Shown: one piece after another, positions 28,068 through 36,894 of the stretch
Layout: each line of letters begins with the position of its first letter
Numbering within the stretch: the stretch's first letter is position 1
From: Marinobacter sp. BW6
GTDB lineage: Bacteria > Pseudomonadota > Gammaproteobacteria > Pseudomonadales > Oleiphilaceae
Reading direction: 5' to 3'
Length of the DNA stretch: 64,000 nt
Assembly (NCBI RefSeq): GCF_008107725.1
Contig: NZ_VIRN01000037.1
Span: 62,001 to 126,000, forward strand
Notes under the pieces: model-generated
What the model was told of the DNA's origin: nothing
Databases searched by the model: none
The model's input: the letters and a program-made list of their open reading frames with translations, nothing else
Program-made: the position numbers and the translations under genes

Positions 28068-29936
28068 ATGTATCTTGATCAGGATTTCGAACAGCTTTCC
28101 ACCGAGCGCCCCACCACCTCGGGACGTGATCCGGAACAGGTGCTGCACGAAGTCTTCGGTTATGAATCTTTCCGGCCGCTGCAGGGTGACATCATCCGGG
28201 AAGTATCGGAAGGCCGCGATGCGCTGGTGCTCATGCCTACTGGCGGGGGTAAATCCCTCTGTTATCAGGTGCCGGCACTGGTCCGTTCGGGCACGGCGAT
28301 TGTTATATCGCCCCTTATTGCTTTGATGCAGGACCAGGTTGCGGCACTGAAAGAACTCGGGGTAAGGGCTGCGTTCCTCAATTCCACCATGGATTTCGAG
28401 CAGGCCCGGGCCACCGAGTACGCACTGATGACCGGCGAACTGGACCTTCTGTATTGCGCGCCGGAGCGCCTGATACAGCCGCGCACCATCGAATTGCTCC
28501 ATGATGCCTCCATCTCGCTGTTCGCCATTGACGAAGCCCATTGTGTGTCACAGTGGGGTCACGATTTCCGCTCCGATTACCTCCAGCTCAGCATGCTGGC
28601 AGAGCAGTTTCCCGGCGTCCCGCGCATTGCCTTGACGGCAACAGCCGATGAGCGAACCCGAAAGGAGATTGCTGAACGGCTGTCGCTGACCGAAGCACGA
28701 CACTTCGTCAGTGGATTTGACCGCCCGAACATTCAATACCGAATTGCACCAAAAATAAATGCAAACAAGCAGTTACTGGACTTTATTAAAGCCGAGCATG
28801 ACGGTGACTGCGGCATCGTTTACTGCCTGTCCCGCAACAAGGTGGACGCTACCGCGAAAACCCTGGCCCAGAAAGGCTATACCGCTCTGCCCTACCATGC
28901 CGGTCTTTCCGCGGAACAACGGGCACATCACCAGGAGCGCTTTCTGCGTGAAGACGGAGTTATTATTGTCGCCACCATCGCCTTCGGGATGGGTATCGAT
29001 AAACCCGATGTGCGTTTTGTCGCTCATCTGGACCTGCCCAAGAGTCTTGAAGCCTACTACCAGGAAACCGGCCGGGCAGGACGGGACGGCAAGCCGTCGA
29101 CCGCCTGGATGGTGTATGGCCTGCAGGATGTGATCAAACTTCGGCAAATGCTTGAGAGCTCTCAGGGCAACGACCAATTCAAACGGGTTGAACGCCAGAA
29201 GCTGGACGCCATGCTGGGACTCTGTGAGGTCACCAGTTGCCGCCGTCAGGTGTTACTGCGCTATTTCGGAGACGAGCTCGAGGCTCCCTGCGGCAACTGC
29301 GACACCTGCCTCAACCCGCCCGAAACCTGGGATGGGACTGTGGCTGTGCAGAAAGCGTTGTCCTGTGTATTCCGTACTGGCCAGCGTTTTGGCGTAACCT
29401 ACCTGATTGACGTGCTCAGGGGCTCTGAAAACGAGCGTATTTTGCAATCCGGTCATCACCAGGTTTCAACTTACGGTATAGGCACAGAACTCAGCGCTAA
29501 CGAATGGAAATCCGTCTTCCGCCAACTGGTGGCCAACGGCTACCTTCGCGCAGATCCGGAGGGATATGGCGCGCTCCAATTGACGGAACAGTGCCGGCCA
29601 CTGTTAAAAGGTCGGCAGACTATTGAGCTGCGCAAGGATCCGGTGGCCAAGAAAACGGCGGGCCGGGCCTCTGGAGGCAACTCCAGCACCTCGGTCAAAG
29701 ACCAGATTACCGACCAGGCTGGCTGGGAAGCCCTTAGGGCCTGTCGCAAGGAGCTGGCAGACAAACAGGGCGTACCTCCCTACGTCATTTTTCATGACAC
29801 GACCCTGTTCGGCATGCTTGAGCGCAAGCCGCGCACACTGGAAGAGCTGGCAGAAGTCAGCGGCGTGGGTGCCGCCAAACTGGAAAAATATGGCGAGATC
29901 TTCCTGCAGACCATAGCCAGCCTTGACCACGCCTGA
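28068..29936 (+). CDS. recQ: ATP-dependent DNA helicase RecQ
   Basis: A 622-residue 3'-5' helicase of DNA repair and recombination. Walker A is MPTGGGKS (residues 56-63), DEAH lies at 155-158 followed by [10 protein letters not shown], and the second RecA domain has [13 protein letters not shown] and [10 protein letters not shown]. The zinc site uses [12 protein letters not shown] and CGNCDTC. A winged helix follows ([19 protein letters not shown]), and a C-terminal HRDC domain ([21 protein letters not shown]) is present. Length and domain order are canonical. Confidence 0.97.
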   Translation: MYLDQDFEQLSTERPTTSGRDPEQVLHEVFGYESFRPLQGDIIREVSEGRDALVLMPTGGGKSLCYQVPALVRSGTAIVISPLIALMQDQVAALKELGVRAAFLNSTMDFEQARATEYALMTGELDLLYCAPERLIQPRTIELLHDASISLFAIDEAHCVSQWGHDFRSDYLQLSMLAEQFPGVPRIALTATADERTRKEIAERLSLTEARHFVSGFDRPNIQYRIAPKINANKQLLDFIKAEHDGDCGIVYCLSRNKVDATAKTLAQKGYTALPYHAGLSAEQRAHHQERFLREDGVIIVATIAFGMGIDKPDVRFVAHLDLPKSLEAYYQETGRAGRDGKPSTAWMVYGLQDVIKLRQMLESSQGNDQFKRVERQKLDAMLGLCEVTSCRRQVLLRYFGDELEAPCGNCDTCLNPPETWDGTVAVQKALSCVFRTGQRFGVTYLIDVLRGSENERILQSGHHQVSTYGIGTELSANEWKSVFRQLVANGYLRADPEGYGALQLTEQCRPLLKGRQTIELRKDPVAKKTAGRASGGNSSTSVKDQITDQAGWEALRACRKELADKQGVPPYVIFHDTTLFGMLERKPRTLEELAEVSGVGAAKLEKYGEIFLQTIASLDHA

Positions 29937-29939
29937 TCC

Positions 29940-30494
29940 TCAGGCCTCTGCCTTGAAGCCCTTCTTGCGCACCCGATAGTGAGCGATAGAGGTAGCCACC
30001 TGGTTGCCCTCCTCGTCCTTCAGCGTTCCTTCCAGGGTGAATTTGGCCCGGCCGGTTTCGTCGGCGTCTGCAAGAATGCCTGCTACGGTTTCTGGCGGCA
30101 GCGTGAATTCCACGGTGACGTCACTGTTGGCCGGCTTCAGGAACTGCAGGGTCATTTCCTTGAGGATAGGAGTGTAGGTGGGGCCCAGGTCAAACAGGGT
30201 CAAAACGCCACCGGGGATTTCAGCCACCAGGAAATAGGCGCCCGCGTAGAGGCTGCCGAAGTGGTTTTTGTTGCCTTTCAGGCGGATTTTTGCCCGTACA
30301 TAGCCTGGTCTCACCTCTTCAACGCTGAAGTTGTTCCGCGGTGCAAAGGGAATGGAAAGGCCGATGATCTTGTTCACCGCTGCATATCCGCCGGTTTTCT
30401 TGAGCCAGGCCAGCGGGCTGGCCAATGTGGCCTTCGGGTCTGCGCTGGCCACCCACTGGCCAGTGGCGCCGATTAGGTTATCGATAATTGCCAT
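29940..30494 (-). CDS. DUF4442 hotdog-fold protein
   Basis: A 184-residue hotdog-fold protein of the DUF4442/YiiD-C-terminal type. The start at 30494 is preferred because GGAG lies 7 bases before it; the ATG two codons upstream is too close. Visible are the hotdog helix (KNHFGSLYAGAYFLVAEIPGGVL) and strands around PILKEMTLQFLKPANSDVTVEF and YRVRKKG. Related proteins are acyl-thioesterase-like, but many lack proven activity. An inverted repeat directly upstream could pair with the ribosome site. It converges on recQ, 3 bases apart. Confidence 0.78.
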   Translation of the reverse strand: MAIIDNLIGATGQWVASADPKATLASPLAWLKKTGGYAAVNKIIGLSIPFAPRNNFSVEEVRPGYVRAKIRLKGNKNHFGSLYAGAYFLVAEIPGGVLTLFDLGPTYTPILKEMTLQFLKPANSDVTVEFTLPPETVAGILADADETGRAKFTLEGTLKDEEGNQVATSIAHYRVRKKGFKAEA

Positions 30495-30500
30495 TTCCAT

Positions 30501-30521
30501 GCTCCGTTGTTTCGTCGGAGC
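30501..30521 (-). promoter_or_regulatory. Hairpin covering the DUF4442 ribosome site
   Basis: GCTCCG (30501-30506) and CGGAGC (30516-30521) form a 6-bp GC-rich stem with a 9-base loop. On the minus strand the second arm contains the GGAG used to start the DUF4442 gene, so folding would hide the ribosome site. It may be chance, as the arms are short. Confidence 0.35.
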
Positions 30522-30681
30522 AGATGATTACAACGGTATGCTGTGGTCGCAAGAATCTTTTACAATTTTTTTGGACATGGTCCGATTTATTTTTGAGTTT
30601 GTGTTCTAAAGTGAGGGATGCCCATGTGAATCAAGACGGTTACTTGGCCAGCGTTTCCAAGATGAAGAAAGGATCTCTGAT

Positions 30682-31635
30682 TTGGAATGTTATCTGCCCG
30701 TTCTCGTGACATGCTTCCGCCTCCGGAAGCTGGTGCTTCGCCTATCGGTTCTGAGTCTCTGCCTCTTTATAGCGCCTCTGTCGGCTAAAACACCAGTCAC
30801 AGGCGTAGCGCAAGCTACCCGTCAGGAATATGTGCTTTGGTACCGGAACTACGACAGCCCTGCTGTCCGCGCTCTGGTCGAGTTGGCCTTGCAGAAAACC
30901 CCGGAGTACGGCGAGTTCCGGATCATCCGAAGTGAGGAACTGAGCCAGGGGCGGGTGCTTCGCGAACTGGCCGATGGTCAGTCCCGTCTGGTTGATATTG
31001 CCAATGTAGCCACGTCGGCAGAGCGTGAGGATTTCCTGACCGCAATCCCGTTCCCGGTTGACGGCGGCCTCCTGGGCTTTCGGGTATGTGTCGTTCAGCC
31101 GGAATCCTTGCCCAGGTTTGCCGACATTGAGAATCTGGAGGATCTTCGCGCCCGTAAAATCCGCATCGGCCAGGGCTCGCATTGGCCAGACACACCGGTG
31201 CTCGAAGCCAACGGCATTCCGGTGGTTACCCACTCTCGATACGAAATACTGTTTGGGATGCTGCGCAACGAACGCTTTGATTGTTTTGCCCGGGGCGTGA
31301 GCGAGGTGCTCTACGACCTGGAAATGGAACAGGACCCAAACCTGGTGATCGAGCCCAATTTGCTGATCGCCTACCCCATGCCCTCCTATCTTTTTGTCGG
31401 CCCGAAGGATCACGAGACTGCTCATCGCTTGCAACTGGGGATTGAGCGCGCAATCCTCGATGGCAGTTTCAGCGAGTTCCTCAAGCGCTATTACGCCCGC
31501 GCAGTCAAGGAGCTCAACCTCAACAGGCGTCAGGTAATCGCTCTAGAAAATCCTTTCCTGAGCGAGGAATCGCGCTATGTAGGGCGCAGCACACTCGAAA
31601 ACCTGCGCCGGCGCCTCGACCTCTTCAGTCACTGA
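30682..31635 (+). CDS. Periplasmic solute-binding-like protein (SBP family 3 type)
   Basis: A 317-residue exported protein with a hydrophobic signal region (LVLRLSVLSLCLFIAPLSA) and a type II solute-binding fold resembling the amino-acid-binding family: VLWYRNYDSPAVRALVELAL, ADGQSRLVDIANVATSAERE, and FGMLRNERFDCFARGVSEVL. No transporter gene is adjacent, so it may be an orphan binding protein or signalling input rather than part of an ABC system. The start is uncertain; ATG at 30682 gives a long N-region, and a GTG at 30733 would give a more standard signal peptide. Its last codons abut a chemoreceptor remnant on the other strand. Confidence 0.65.
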   Translation: MECYLPVLVTCFRLRKLVLRLSVLSLCLFIAPLSAKTPVTGVAQATRQEYVLWYRNYDSPAVRALVELALQKTPEYGEFRIIRSEELSQGRVLRELADGQSRLVDIANVATSAEREDFLTAIPFPVDGGLLGFRVCVVQPESLPRFADIENLEDLRARKIRIGQGSHWPDTPVLEANGIPVVTHSRYEILFGMLRNERFDCFARGVSEVLYDLEMEQDPNLVIEPNLLIAYPMPSYLFVGPKDHETAHRLQLGIERAILDGSFSEFLKRYYARAVKELNLNRRQVIALENPFLSEESRYVGRSTLENLRRRLDLFSH

Positions 31636-31704
31636 CGTCTGCTCCTCTGAGGCAGTCGCAATCTGGGACGTCATCTGGTTGATCGAGGTGATAGCCTTAT
31701 CAAT
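31618..31704 (-). pseudogene. Remnant of a methyl-accepting chemotaxis protein
   Basis: Read on the minus strand, 29 codons without a stop encode a segment with the pattern AITSINQMTSQIATASEEQ followed by TSVTEEV. This matches the end of the MCP signalling domain (I..I..M..QIA.A.EEQ..V.EE). Similarity stops on both sides, and no start or full gene is present. It overlaps the last 18 bases of the solute-binding gene and fills part of the following spacer. It looks like the leftover of a deleted chemoreceptor gene. Confidence 0.6.
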
Positions 31705-31816
31705 TTTATGTGCCGGCCCGCGATGCGAAGTCTTTAGCGGCTTCTGTTAAACTTTGACACTATTAACGCAAACGTTGAGCGTGTCCTCACTCCATAACGA
31801 ACGGGAGCCGAACTGA

Positions 31817-33337
31817 ATGGCCCATGAAGAACTTCATCTCAACCTCCGGAACCTGAAGCTTGAAGATTACGAACAGCTTCAGGAACTGATGGATCGCGTC
31901 TACGACGACATCGGAGGCGCCTGGCCCAAAGACACCATCAAGGCATTGGTGGAACAGTTCCCTGACGGTCAGATCTGCATTGAGGAAAGTGGCCAGCTCA
32001 TTGCGGTCGCGCTTACCGTCTGTGTGAAGTACGAGCGCTTCAGCAACCCGCACACTTACGACGATCTTATCCTCAGGAACGAGAAGATCTGGCACAACGC
32101 CAATGGCGACTCTCTTTATGGTCTGGATGTCTTCATTCACCCCGACTATCGGGGTTACCGCCTGGGTCGTCGACTCTACGAAGCCCGAAAGGAACTCTGC
32201 CGCTCCATGAATCTGCGGGCCATTCTCGCCGGCGGGCGCATACCAAGCTACTTCAAGTACGCCGAACAATATTCCCCGGAGGAGTACATTCAGCGGGTAG
32301 ACCGGAAGGAAATCTACGACCCCATTCTGAGCTTCCAGCTCTCGAACGACTTCCAGGTCACCCGGCTGATGCATAAATACCTTCCGGAGGACGAAAAATC
32401 CCAGGGGTACGCCACGCTATTGGAATGGCGGAACATTCTTTACACGCCACCCTCCCCGGTTCTGAGCGTCAAGAAGACGCAGGTAAGGCTCGGCGCCGTA
32501 CAATGGCAAATGCGTGAATTCACCTCGGTTGAGGAAGTACTGGAGCAGGTGGAATATTTCGTAGATGCATTGTCTGATTACAAAAGTGACTTTGCGATCT
32601 TTCCGGAATTTTTCAACGCGCCACTTATGGGTCTGACCGACCAGATGGATCAGACTCGGGCCATTCGATTCCTGGCTGGCTTTACCCAGCAATTCCGGGA
32701 AGAAATGTCTGAAATGGCGGTGAGTTACAACATAAACATTATTACAGGCTCCATGCCGTTGATCGAGAACGACCGGGTGTACAACGTCTCGTATCTGTGC
32801 CATCGGGATGGGCGTGTCGATGAGCAGCGCAAAGTCCACATAACGCCCCACGAACGCCGCGATTGGGTCATTGAGGGCGGCAGCCAGTTCGAGGTCTTTG
32901 AAACCGATGCCGGCCGGGTGGCCATCATGATCTGCTATGACATTGAGTTCCCGGAGTTGGGCCGAATGGCTGCCAGCCACGAGGTCGATATCATCATGGT
33001 GCCCTTCTGGACAGATACGAAGAACGGCTACCTGCGAGTTCGCCAGTGTGCCCAGGCCCGGGCAATCGAAAACGAATGCTATGTCGTAATCACCGGCAGT
33101 GTCGGCAACCTGCCGAAAGTCGAGAACCTGGACGTCCAGTATGCCCAATCGTCCGTATTCTCGCCGTCGGATTTCGCCTTCCCGCACGATGCAGTGATGG
33201 CCGAAACAACGCCCAATACGGAGATGATCATGTTCTCCGATATGGATCTGGAGAAATTGAAGTTGGTTCGCAACGAGGGGTCTGTCACTAATCTGAAAGA
33301 TCGCCGTACTGATATGTACGAGTTGAAAACCAAATAA
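31817..33337 (+). CDS. Fused GNAT acetyltransferase and carbon-nitrogen hydrolase (nitrilase superfamily)
   Basis: A 506-residue two-domain protein. Residues about 8-190 form a GNAT domain (IHPDYRGYRLGRRLYEARKE, with the acetyl-CoA loop RGYRLGRRL). Residues about 215-500 form a nitrilase-superfamily domain with the Glu-Lys-Cys triad: FPEFFN (Glu near 264), RKVHITPHERRDW (Lys near 338) and ICYDIEFPE (Cys near 373). The fusion is a recognised family in gammaproteobacteria with no settled substrate; an omega-amidase-like or acyl-amide reaction coupled to N-acetylation is possible. It is a single gene with spacers of more than 170 bases on both sides. Confidence 0.88.
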   Translation: MAHEELHLNLRNLKLEDYEQLQELMDRVYDDIGGAWPKDTIKALVEQFPDGQICIEESGQLIAVALTVCVKYERFSNPHTYDDLILRNEKIWHNANGDSLYGLDVFIHPDYRGYRLGRRLYEARKELCRSMNLRAILAGGRIPSYFKYAEQYSPEEYIQRVDRKEIYDPILSFQLSNDFQVTRLMHKYLPEDEKSQGYATLLEWRNILYTPPSPVLSVKKTQVRLGAVQWQMREFTSVEEVLEQVEYFVDALSDYKSDFAIFPEFFNAPLMGLTDQMDQTRAIRFLAGFTQQFREEMSEMAVSYNINIITGSMPLIENDRVYNVSYLCHRDGRVDEQRKVHITPHERRDWVIEGGSQFEVFETDAGRVAIMICYDIEFPELGRMAASHEVDIIMVPFWTDTKNGYLRVRQCAQARAIENECYVVITGSVGNLPKVENLDVQYAQSSVFSPSDFAFPHDAVMAETTPNTEMIMFSDMDLEKLKLVRNEGSVTNLKDRRTDMYELKTK

Positions 33338-33451
33338 ACTGGCCTGATTCGCCAAGTAAGAATGTTAAATCACTGCGTTAGCGGTCGAACGTATAGCACT
33401 GACGGCGTTGCAAAACCAAAACTCAGTGTCTATTGTTTAATCAATATCCAG

Positions 33452-33472
33452 CCTGTCTCCCGATGAGACAGG
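33452..33472. terminator. Hairpin after the GNAT-nitrilase gene
   Basis: CCTGTCTC and GAGACAGG form a perfect 8-bp stem with a 5-base loop, midway between the GNAT-nitrilase stop and the PilZ-like start at 33510. No T-run follows, so termination would be weak; it may instead be an element of the PilZ-like mRNA leader. Confidence 0.4.
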
Positions 33473-33509
33473 TTGCTGTGGATACGGAAATCACCAGAGA
33501 GTCTGATTC

Positions 33510-33908
33510 ATGAACGAAGCATTGCCGGACCTTGTCGCCCGATTCCGAGTCAGACAGGGCCTTTTCCGAAAGGAACTTGTCGAGGCTGAGCTCTACGAGC
33601 TGGACGGCTACGGTTGTGTTATGAAAACCGACAAAGTGTTCAATCCCGGTGATACCGTCGTTTTGGACCTGGTCATGGACATGCCGTTTGACAAGATCCG
33701 TGCGGAAGGCCTCGCCGGCCTGGTGACCGAACGCAGGAAACACTGCAGCAATTTCTTTTACTCCATCGATTTCGTGGAGCTGGACTCCAATGGAAACTCT
33801 TCTTTGGCGGAAAAGCTCCGTAGAATTCGCGAAGTGGTATCCAAAAAGCAGTCACTCAAATCACGTCGTTCCCCAGGTCCCATATCCGGTTTCCGGCAAA
33901 TGGCCTAA
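33510..33908 (+). CDS. PilZ-like domain protein
   Basis: A 132-residue basic protein whose fold pattern resembles PilZ: VEAELYELDGYGCVMKTDKVFNPGDTVVLDLVMDMPFDKIRAEGLAGLV, then FFYSIDFVEL. The N-terminal segment RFRVRQGLFRKE could provide the arginines, but the second (D/N)xSxxG motif is not clear (DGYGCVM takes its place), so c-di-GMP binding is doubtful. The tail is rich in Arg, Lys and Ser. It precedes the histone-like gene by 41 bases. The call rests on overall pattern. Confidence 0.55.
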   Translation: MNEALPDLVARFRVRQGLFRKELVEAELYELDGYGCVMKTDKVFNPGDTVVLDLVMDMPFDKIRAEGLAGLVTERRKHCSNFFYSIDFVELDSNGNSSLAEKLRRIREVVSKKQSLKSRRSPGPISGFRQMA

Positions 33909-33949
33909 GTCTGATTTTTCGAAGAAACCCGTCCGTAAGGAGACATTCC

Positions 33950-34618
33950 ATGGCGAAGAAAGCCAAACAGAACGTTGATAAGATCGTCAAAAAGGTCAAC
34001 AAGGAGTTCGAAAAGACGTCCTCCCAAATTGAGGGCCTGGTAAACGATGCGCTGAAGCAGTTCGACAGCCTGCAGAATCAGGTTCAGGAGCCGGTTCGCA
34101 AACTGCTGAAGGAAATTGACGAGCTTCGCGACCGCGAGATGAAGCGTTTCCACGAAGAGTTCGAGCGCCGCCTTGAGGAGTTCCACGAACTGCAGAGCAG
34201 CATCCTGGAGAGACTGGGTGTGGCTTCCAAAGAAGCGGGAGAAGAAGTAAAGAAGCTCACGGATGAAGTGAGCAAGGAAGCCAGTACAGCGGCGAAGAAA
34301 TCCGCGCCGAAGAAAACCACTAAAACGGCCTCCAAAGCAAAAGCGTCAACCAGCAAGTCTGCGACCAAAAAGCCTGCGGCTAAGAAGCCTGCTGCCAAGA
34401 AAGCGCCGGCTGCCAAAGCTGCCAAGCCAGTAGATAAGAGTAACCTGACGCTCGTTAAGGGTATTGGTCCGGCCACCGCCAAGAAGATGAAGGACGCGGG
34501 TATCACCTCCATCGACCAGATCGCCAATCCGTCTGCGGAAGACCAGGAAAAGCTTAAGGCCTTCTCGAACGTCAAGGGATACAGCCAGTTTACCGCTGAA
34601 GCCAAGAAAATCAGCTGA
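33950..34618 (+). CDS. Coiled-coil, Lys/Ala-rich, helix-hairpin-helix protein
   Basis: A 222-residue protein in three parts. Residues 1-110 are a charged coiled coil (phasin-like spacing: VNDALKQFDSLQNQVQEPV, FHEEFERRLEEFHELQSS). Residues about 110-165 are a low-complexity histone-H1/PhaF-like stretch of KKPAAKK and KAPAAKAAK units. Residues 165-222 form a helix-hairpin-helix pair around VKGIGPATAKKMKDAGI. The basic tail suggests DNA binding, and the coiled coil suggests attachment to granules or self-assembly. Its stop overlaps the selD-fusion ATG by one base (TGATG), so the two are translated together. PhaF-type granule-nucleoid linkers are the nearest functional analogy. Confidence 0.7.
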   Translation: MAKKAKQNVDKIVKKVNKEFEKTSSQIEGLVNDALKQFDSLQNQVQEPVRKLLKEIDELRDREMKRFHEEFERRLEEFHELQSSILERLGVASKEAGEEVKKLTDEVSKEASTAAKKSAPKKTTKTASKAKASTSKSATKKPAAKKPAAKKAPAAKAAKPVDKSNLTLVKGIGPATAKKMKDAGITSIDQIANPSAEDQEKLKAFSNVKGYSQFTAEAKKIS

Positions 34619-36894
34619 TGCGAACGCCTGACCAGCCTGTATTACGGGACATTGTCCTGATTGGCGGCGGGCACAGTCACGTCGGGGTACTGAAACGGTT
34701 CGCAATGAATCCGGTTCCCGGCGTGCGCCTGACCCTCATCTGTCGCGACACCCACACCCCCTATTCCGGCATGTTGCCCGGCTACGTGGCCGGCCATTAC
34801 AGCTACGATGATGTTCACATTGATCTGAGCCGTCTGGCCGAATACGCAGGCGCCCGGTTTTATCGTGCCGAGGCCATGGGTATCGACCGCGAACGGAAAC
34901 GGGTTATCTGCCGTGGTCGTCCGGATGTGCCCTACGACATTCTTTCCATCAACATTGGCTCTTCGCCCCGGGTCAATGAAGTGGAAGGCGCCTCTGAGCA
35001 TGCGGTCCCGGTAAAACCGATTACCGGTTTCAATAATCGCTGGCTTGCCTTGCTCTCCCGGATTGAAAACCACGACGGGCCGCTTACCGTGGCCGTAGTA
35101 GGCGCCGGCGCCGGTGGGGTCGAACTGACCCTCGCCATGCAGTTCCGCTTGAAAAACGAGCTGAAACAGCGTGGCAAGGATCCCGGCCAGCTGCATTTTC
35201 ATCTTTTTGACGCCGCTGACGAAATCCTTCCAACCCACAACCCGAAGGTTCGCGAGGTCTTCCGCAAGACGTTGTCGGATCGTGGTGTAAAGGTTCATCT
35301 GGGCTCGCCGGTGAGCAGAGTTCAGGAAGGGTTATTGGCCACGGAATCCGGTGAAACCCTGCAAACCGACGAAGTTCTCTGGGTGACCCGGGCAGGTGGT
35401 CCCGAGTGGTTGAAGGACACCGGCCTGGCCCTGGATGACGGGCTGTTCCTGCGGGTACGGGATACCTTGCAGGTGGAGAACGACGACAGCATCTTTGCCG
35501 CCGGCGATATCGCCAATGTGCTGAATCACCCGCGGGAAAAAGCCGGCGTGTTCGCTGTACGGCAAGGCCCTCCCCTGGCCGATAACCTCAAACGCCTGGC
35601 GACCGGCAAAGATCCGAGGAACTTCTACCCCCAGAAAAAGTGGCTGGCGCTGATCAGCACTGGCGATAAATACGCTGTTGCCTCCCGAGGGGATGTTCAG
35701 TTCGATGGCGCCTGGGTCTGGCGCTGGAAAGACTGGATTGATCGCCGGTTCATGAAAAAATTCAACGACCTGCCGCCCATGGAGGAAGAATCCAAGCTGC
35801 CGGATACCGCTGCAGCGCAGAACGCTGAGGAAGCTTCCCAGGCTATTTCCGCTGTTGCCATGCGTTGCGGCGGGTGTGGAGCCAAGGTGGGCAGTACGGT
35901 TCTTTCGCGGGCGCTGGGGGAACTCAAACCCATCGAGCGGGACGATATCCTGATTGGCCTTCATGCCCCCGACGATGCGGCTGTTTTGAAAGTGCCACCC
36001 GGCAAGGCCGTTGTTCACACGGTGGACTTCTTCCGCGCCTTTATTGATGACCCCTATATTTTCGGGAAGGTCGCGGCCAATCACAGCCTGGGTGACGTGT
36101 TTGCGATGGGGGCCGAGGCCCAGAGTGCCACCGCCGTTGCCACGGTGCCTTATGGCATTGAATCCAAGGTTGAAGATGTGGTTTACCAGATGATGTCCGG
36201 CGCCGTTGAGGTTCTGAACGAAGCCGGGTGCGCGCTGGTTGGCGGCCATACCGGAGAAGGCAAGGAACTGGCGCTGGGTTTTGCGGTAAACGGCCTGATC
36301 GACCCGGAAGAGGTCATGAGCAAGGGAGGGCTGAAAGCCGGCGACGCACTGATCCTTACCAAGCCTATAGGCACCGGTACCCTGTTCGCCGCCCATGCAA
36401 AACTGGCGGCCAAGGGCCGGTGGATCGATTCGGCCCTGGCCTCTATGGTTCAGTCCAATAAGGCGGCGGCGGACTGTCTCAGAAAATTCGGTTCAAAAGC
36501 CTGTACAGATGTCACCGGGTTCGGCCTGCTTGGGCACCTGGTTGAGATGACCAAACCCTCTGGCGTCGATGCCGAGCTGGATCTTTCTGCCATTCCGATC
36601 CTGCCGGGTGCCGAGGAAACTGCAGCAGCGGGCATCCTCAGCTCTCTGCAGCCGGCAAATATCCGACTACGCCGGGGTATCCGGGATCAGGAAAAGTGGG
36701 TCAACCATGCACGGTATCCGCTGATCTTTGACCCGCAAACCGCAGGCGGGCTTCTGGCCAGCGTTGCTGCAGACAATGCCGAGGAGTGTGTCCGGGAATT
36801 GAAGGCCCTGGGCTACCCTCACACCGCCATTATCGGGCGAATTACAGCCCAGGATGAGTCCGGCCCTATTGAGCCCATTTCCCTGAGGGATTAA
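34618..36894 (+). CDS. selD: Selenide, water dikinase fused to an FAD/NAD(P) oxidoreductase
   Basis: A 758-residue bifunctional protein. Residues 1-375 are a pyridine-nucleotide disulfide-type flavoprotein (IVLIGGGHSHVGVLK, then VAVVGAGAGGVELTLAM, then IFAAGDIANV). Residues about 410-758 are SelD, which makes selenophosphate from selenide and ATP. The catalytic segment is RCGGCGAKVG, with Cys420 and Lys423 matching Cys17 and Lys20 of E. coli SelD; the second cysteine of GCGCK is alanine here. ATP-site segments HAPDDAAVL and VGGHTGEGKELALGFAVNG follow. The flavoprotein half probably supplies reduced selenium. It is coupled to the HhH gene and overlaps the SenB gene tail to tail by 4 bases. Confidence 0.94.
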   Translation: MRTPDQPVLRDIVLIGGGHSHVGVLKRFAMNPVPGVRLTLICRDTHTPYSGMLPGYVAGHYSYDDVHIDLSRLAEYAGARFYRAEAMGIDRERKRVICRGRPDVPYDILSINIGSSPRVNEVEGASEHAVPVKPITGFNNRWLALLSRIENHDGPLTVAVVGAGAGGVELTLAMQFRLKNELKQRGKDPGQLHFHLFDAADEILPTHNPKVREVFRKTLSDRGVKVHLGSPVSRVQEGLLATESGETLQTDEVLWVTRAGGPEWLKDTGLALDDGLFLRVRDTLQVENDDSIFAAGDIANVLNHPREKAGVFAVRQGPPLADNLKRLATGKDPRNFYPQKKWLALISTGDKYAVASRGDVQFDGAWVWRWKDWIDRRFMKKFNDLPPMEEESKLPDTAAAQNAEEASQAISAVAMRCGGCGAKVGSTVLSRALGELKPIERDDILIGLHAPDDAAVLKVPPGKAVVHTVDFFRAFIDDPYIFGKVAANHSLGDVFAMGAEAQSATAVATVPYGIESKVEDVVYQMMSGAVEVLNEAGCALVGGHTGEGKELALGFAVNGLIDPEEVMSKGGLKAGDALILTKPIGTGTLFAAHAKLAAKGRWIDSALASMVQSNKAAADCLRKFGSKACTDVTGFGLLGHLVEMTKPSGVDAELDLSAIPILPGAEETAAAGILSSLQPANIRLRRGIRDQEKWVNHARYPLIFDPQTAGGLLASVAADNAEECVRELKALGYPHTAIIGRITAQDESGPIEPISLRD

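Noticed and set aside
33421..33440. FNR box in TATTGTTTAATCAATA before the PilZ-like gene
   Set aside because: The distance between TTG and CAA is 6 bases instead of the required 8, so it does not fit the FNR/ANR dyad.
34318..34440. Lys/Ala coding repeats in the HhH gene as a DNA repeat element
   Set aside because: The repeats are in frame and encode an H1-like basic linker, so they are explained as protein low complexity.
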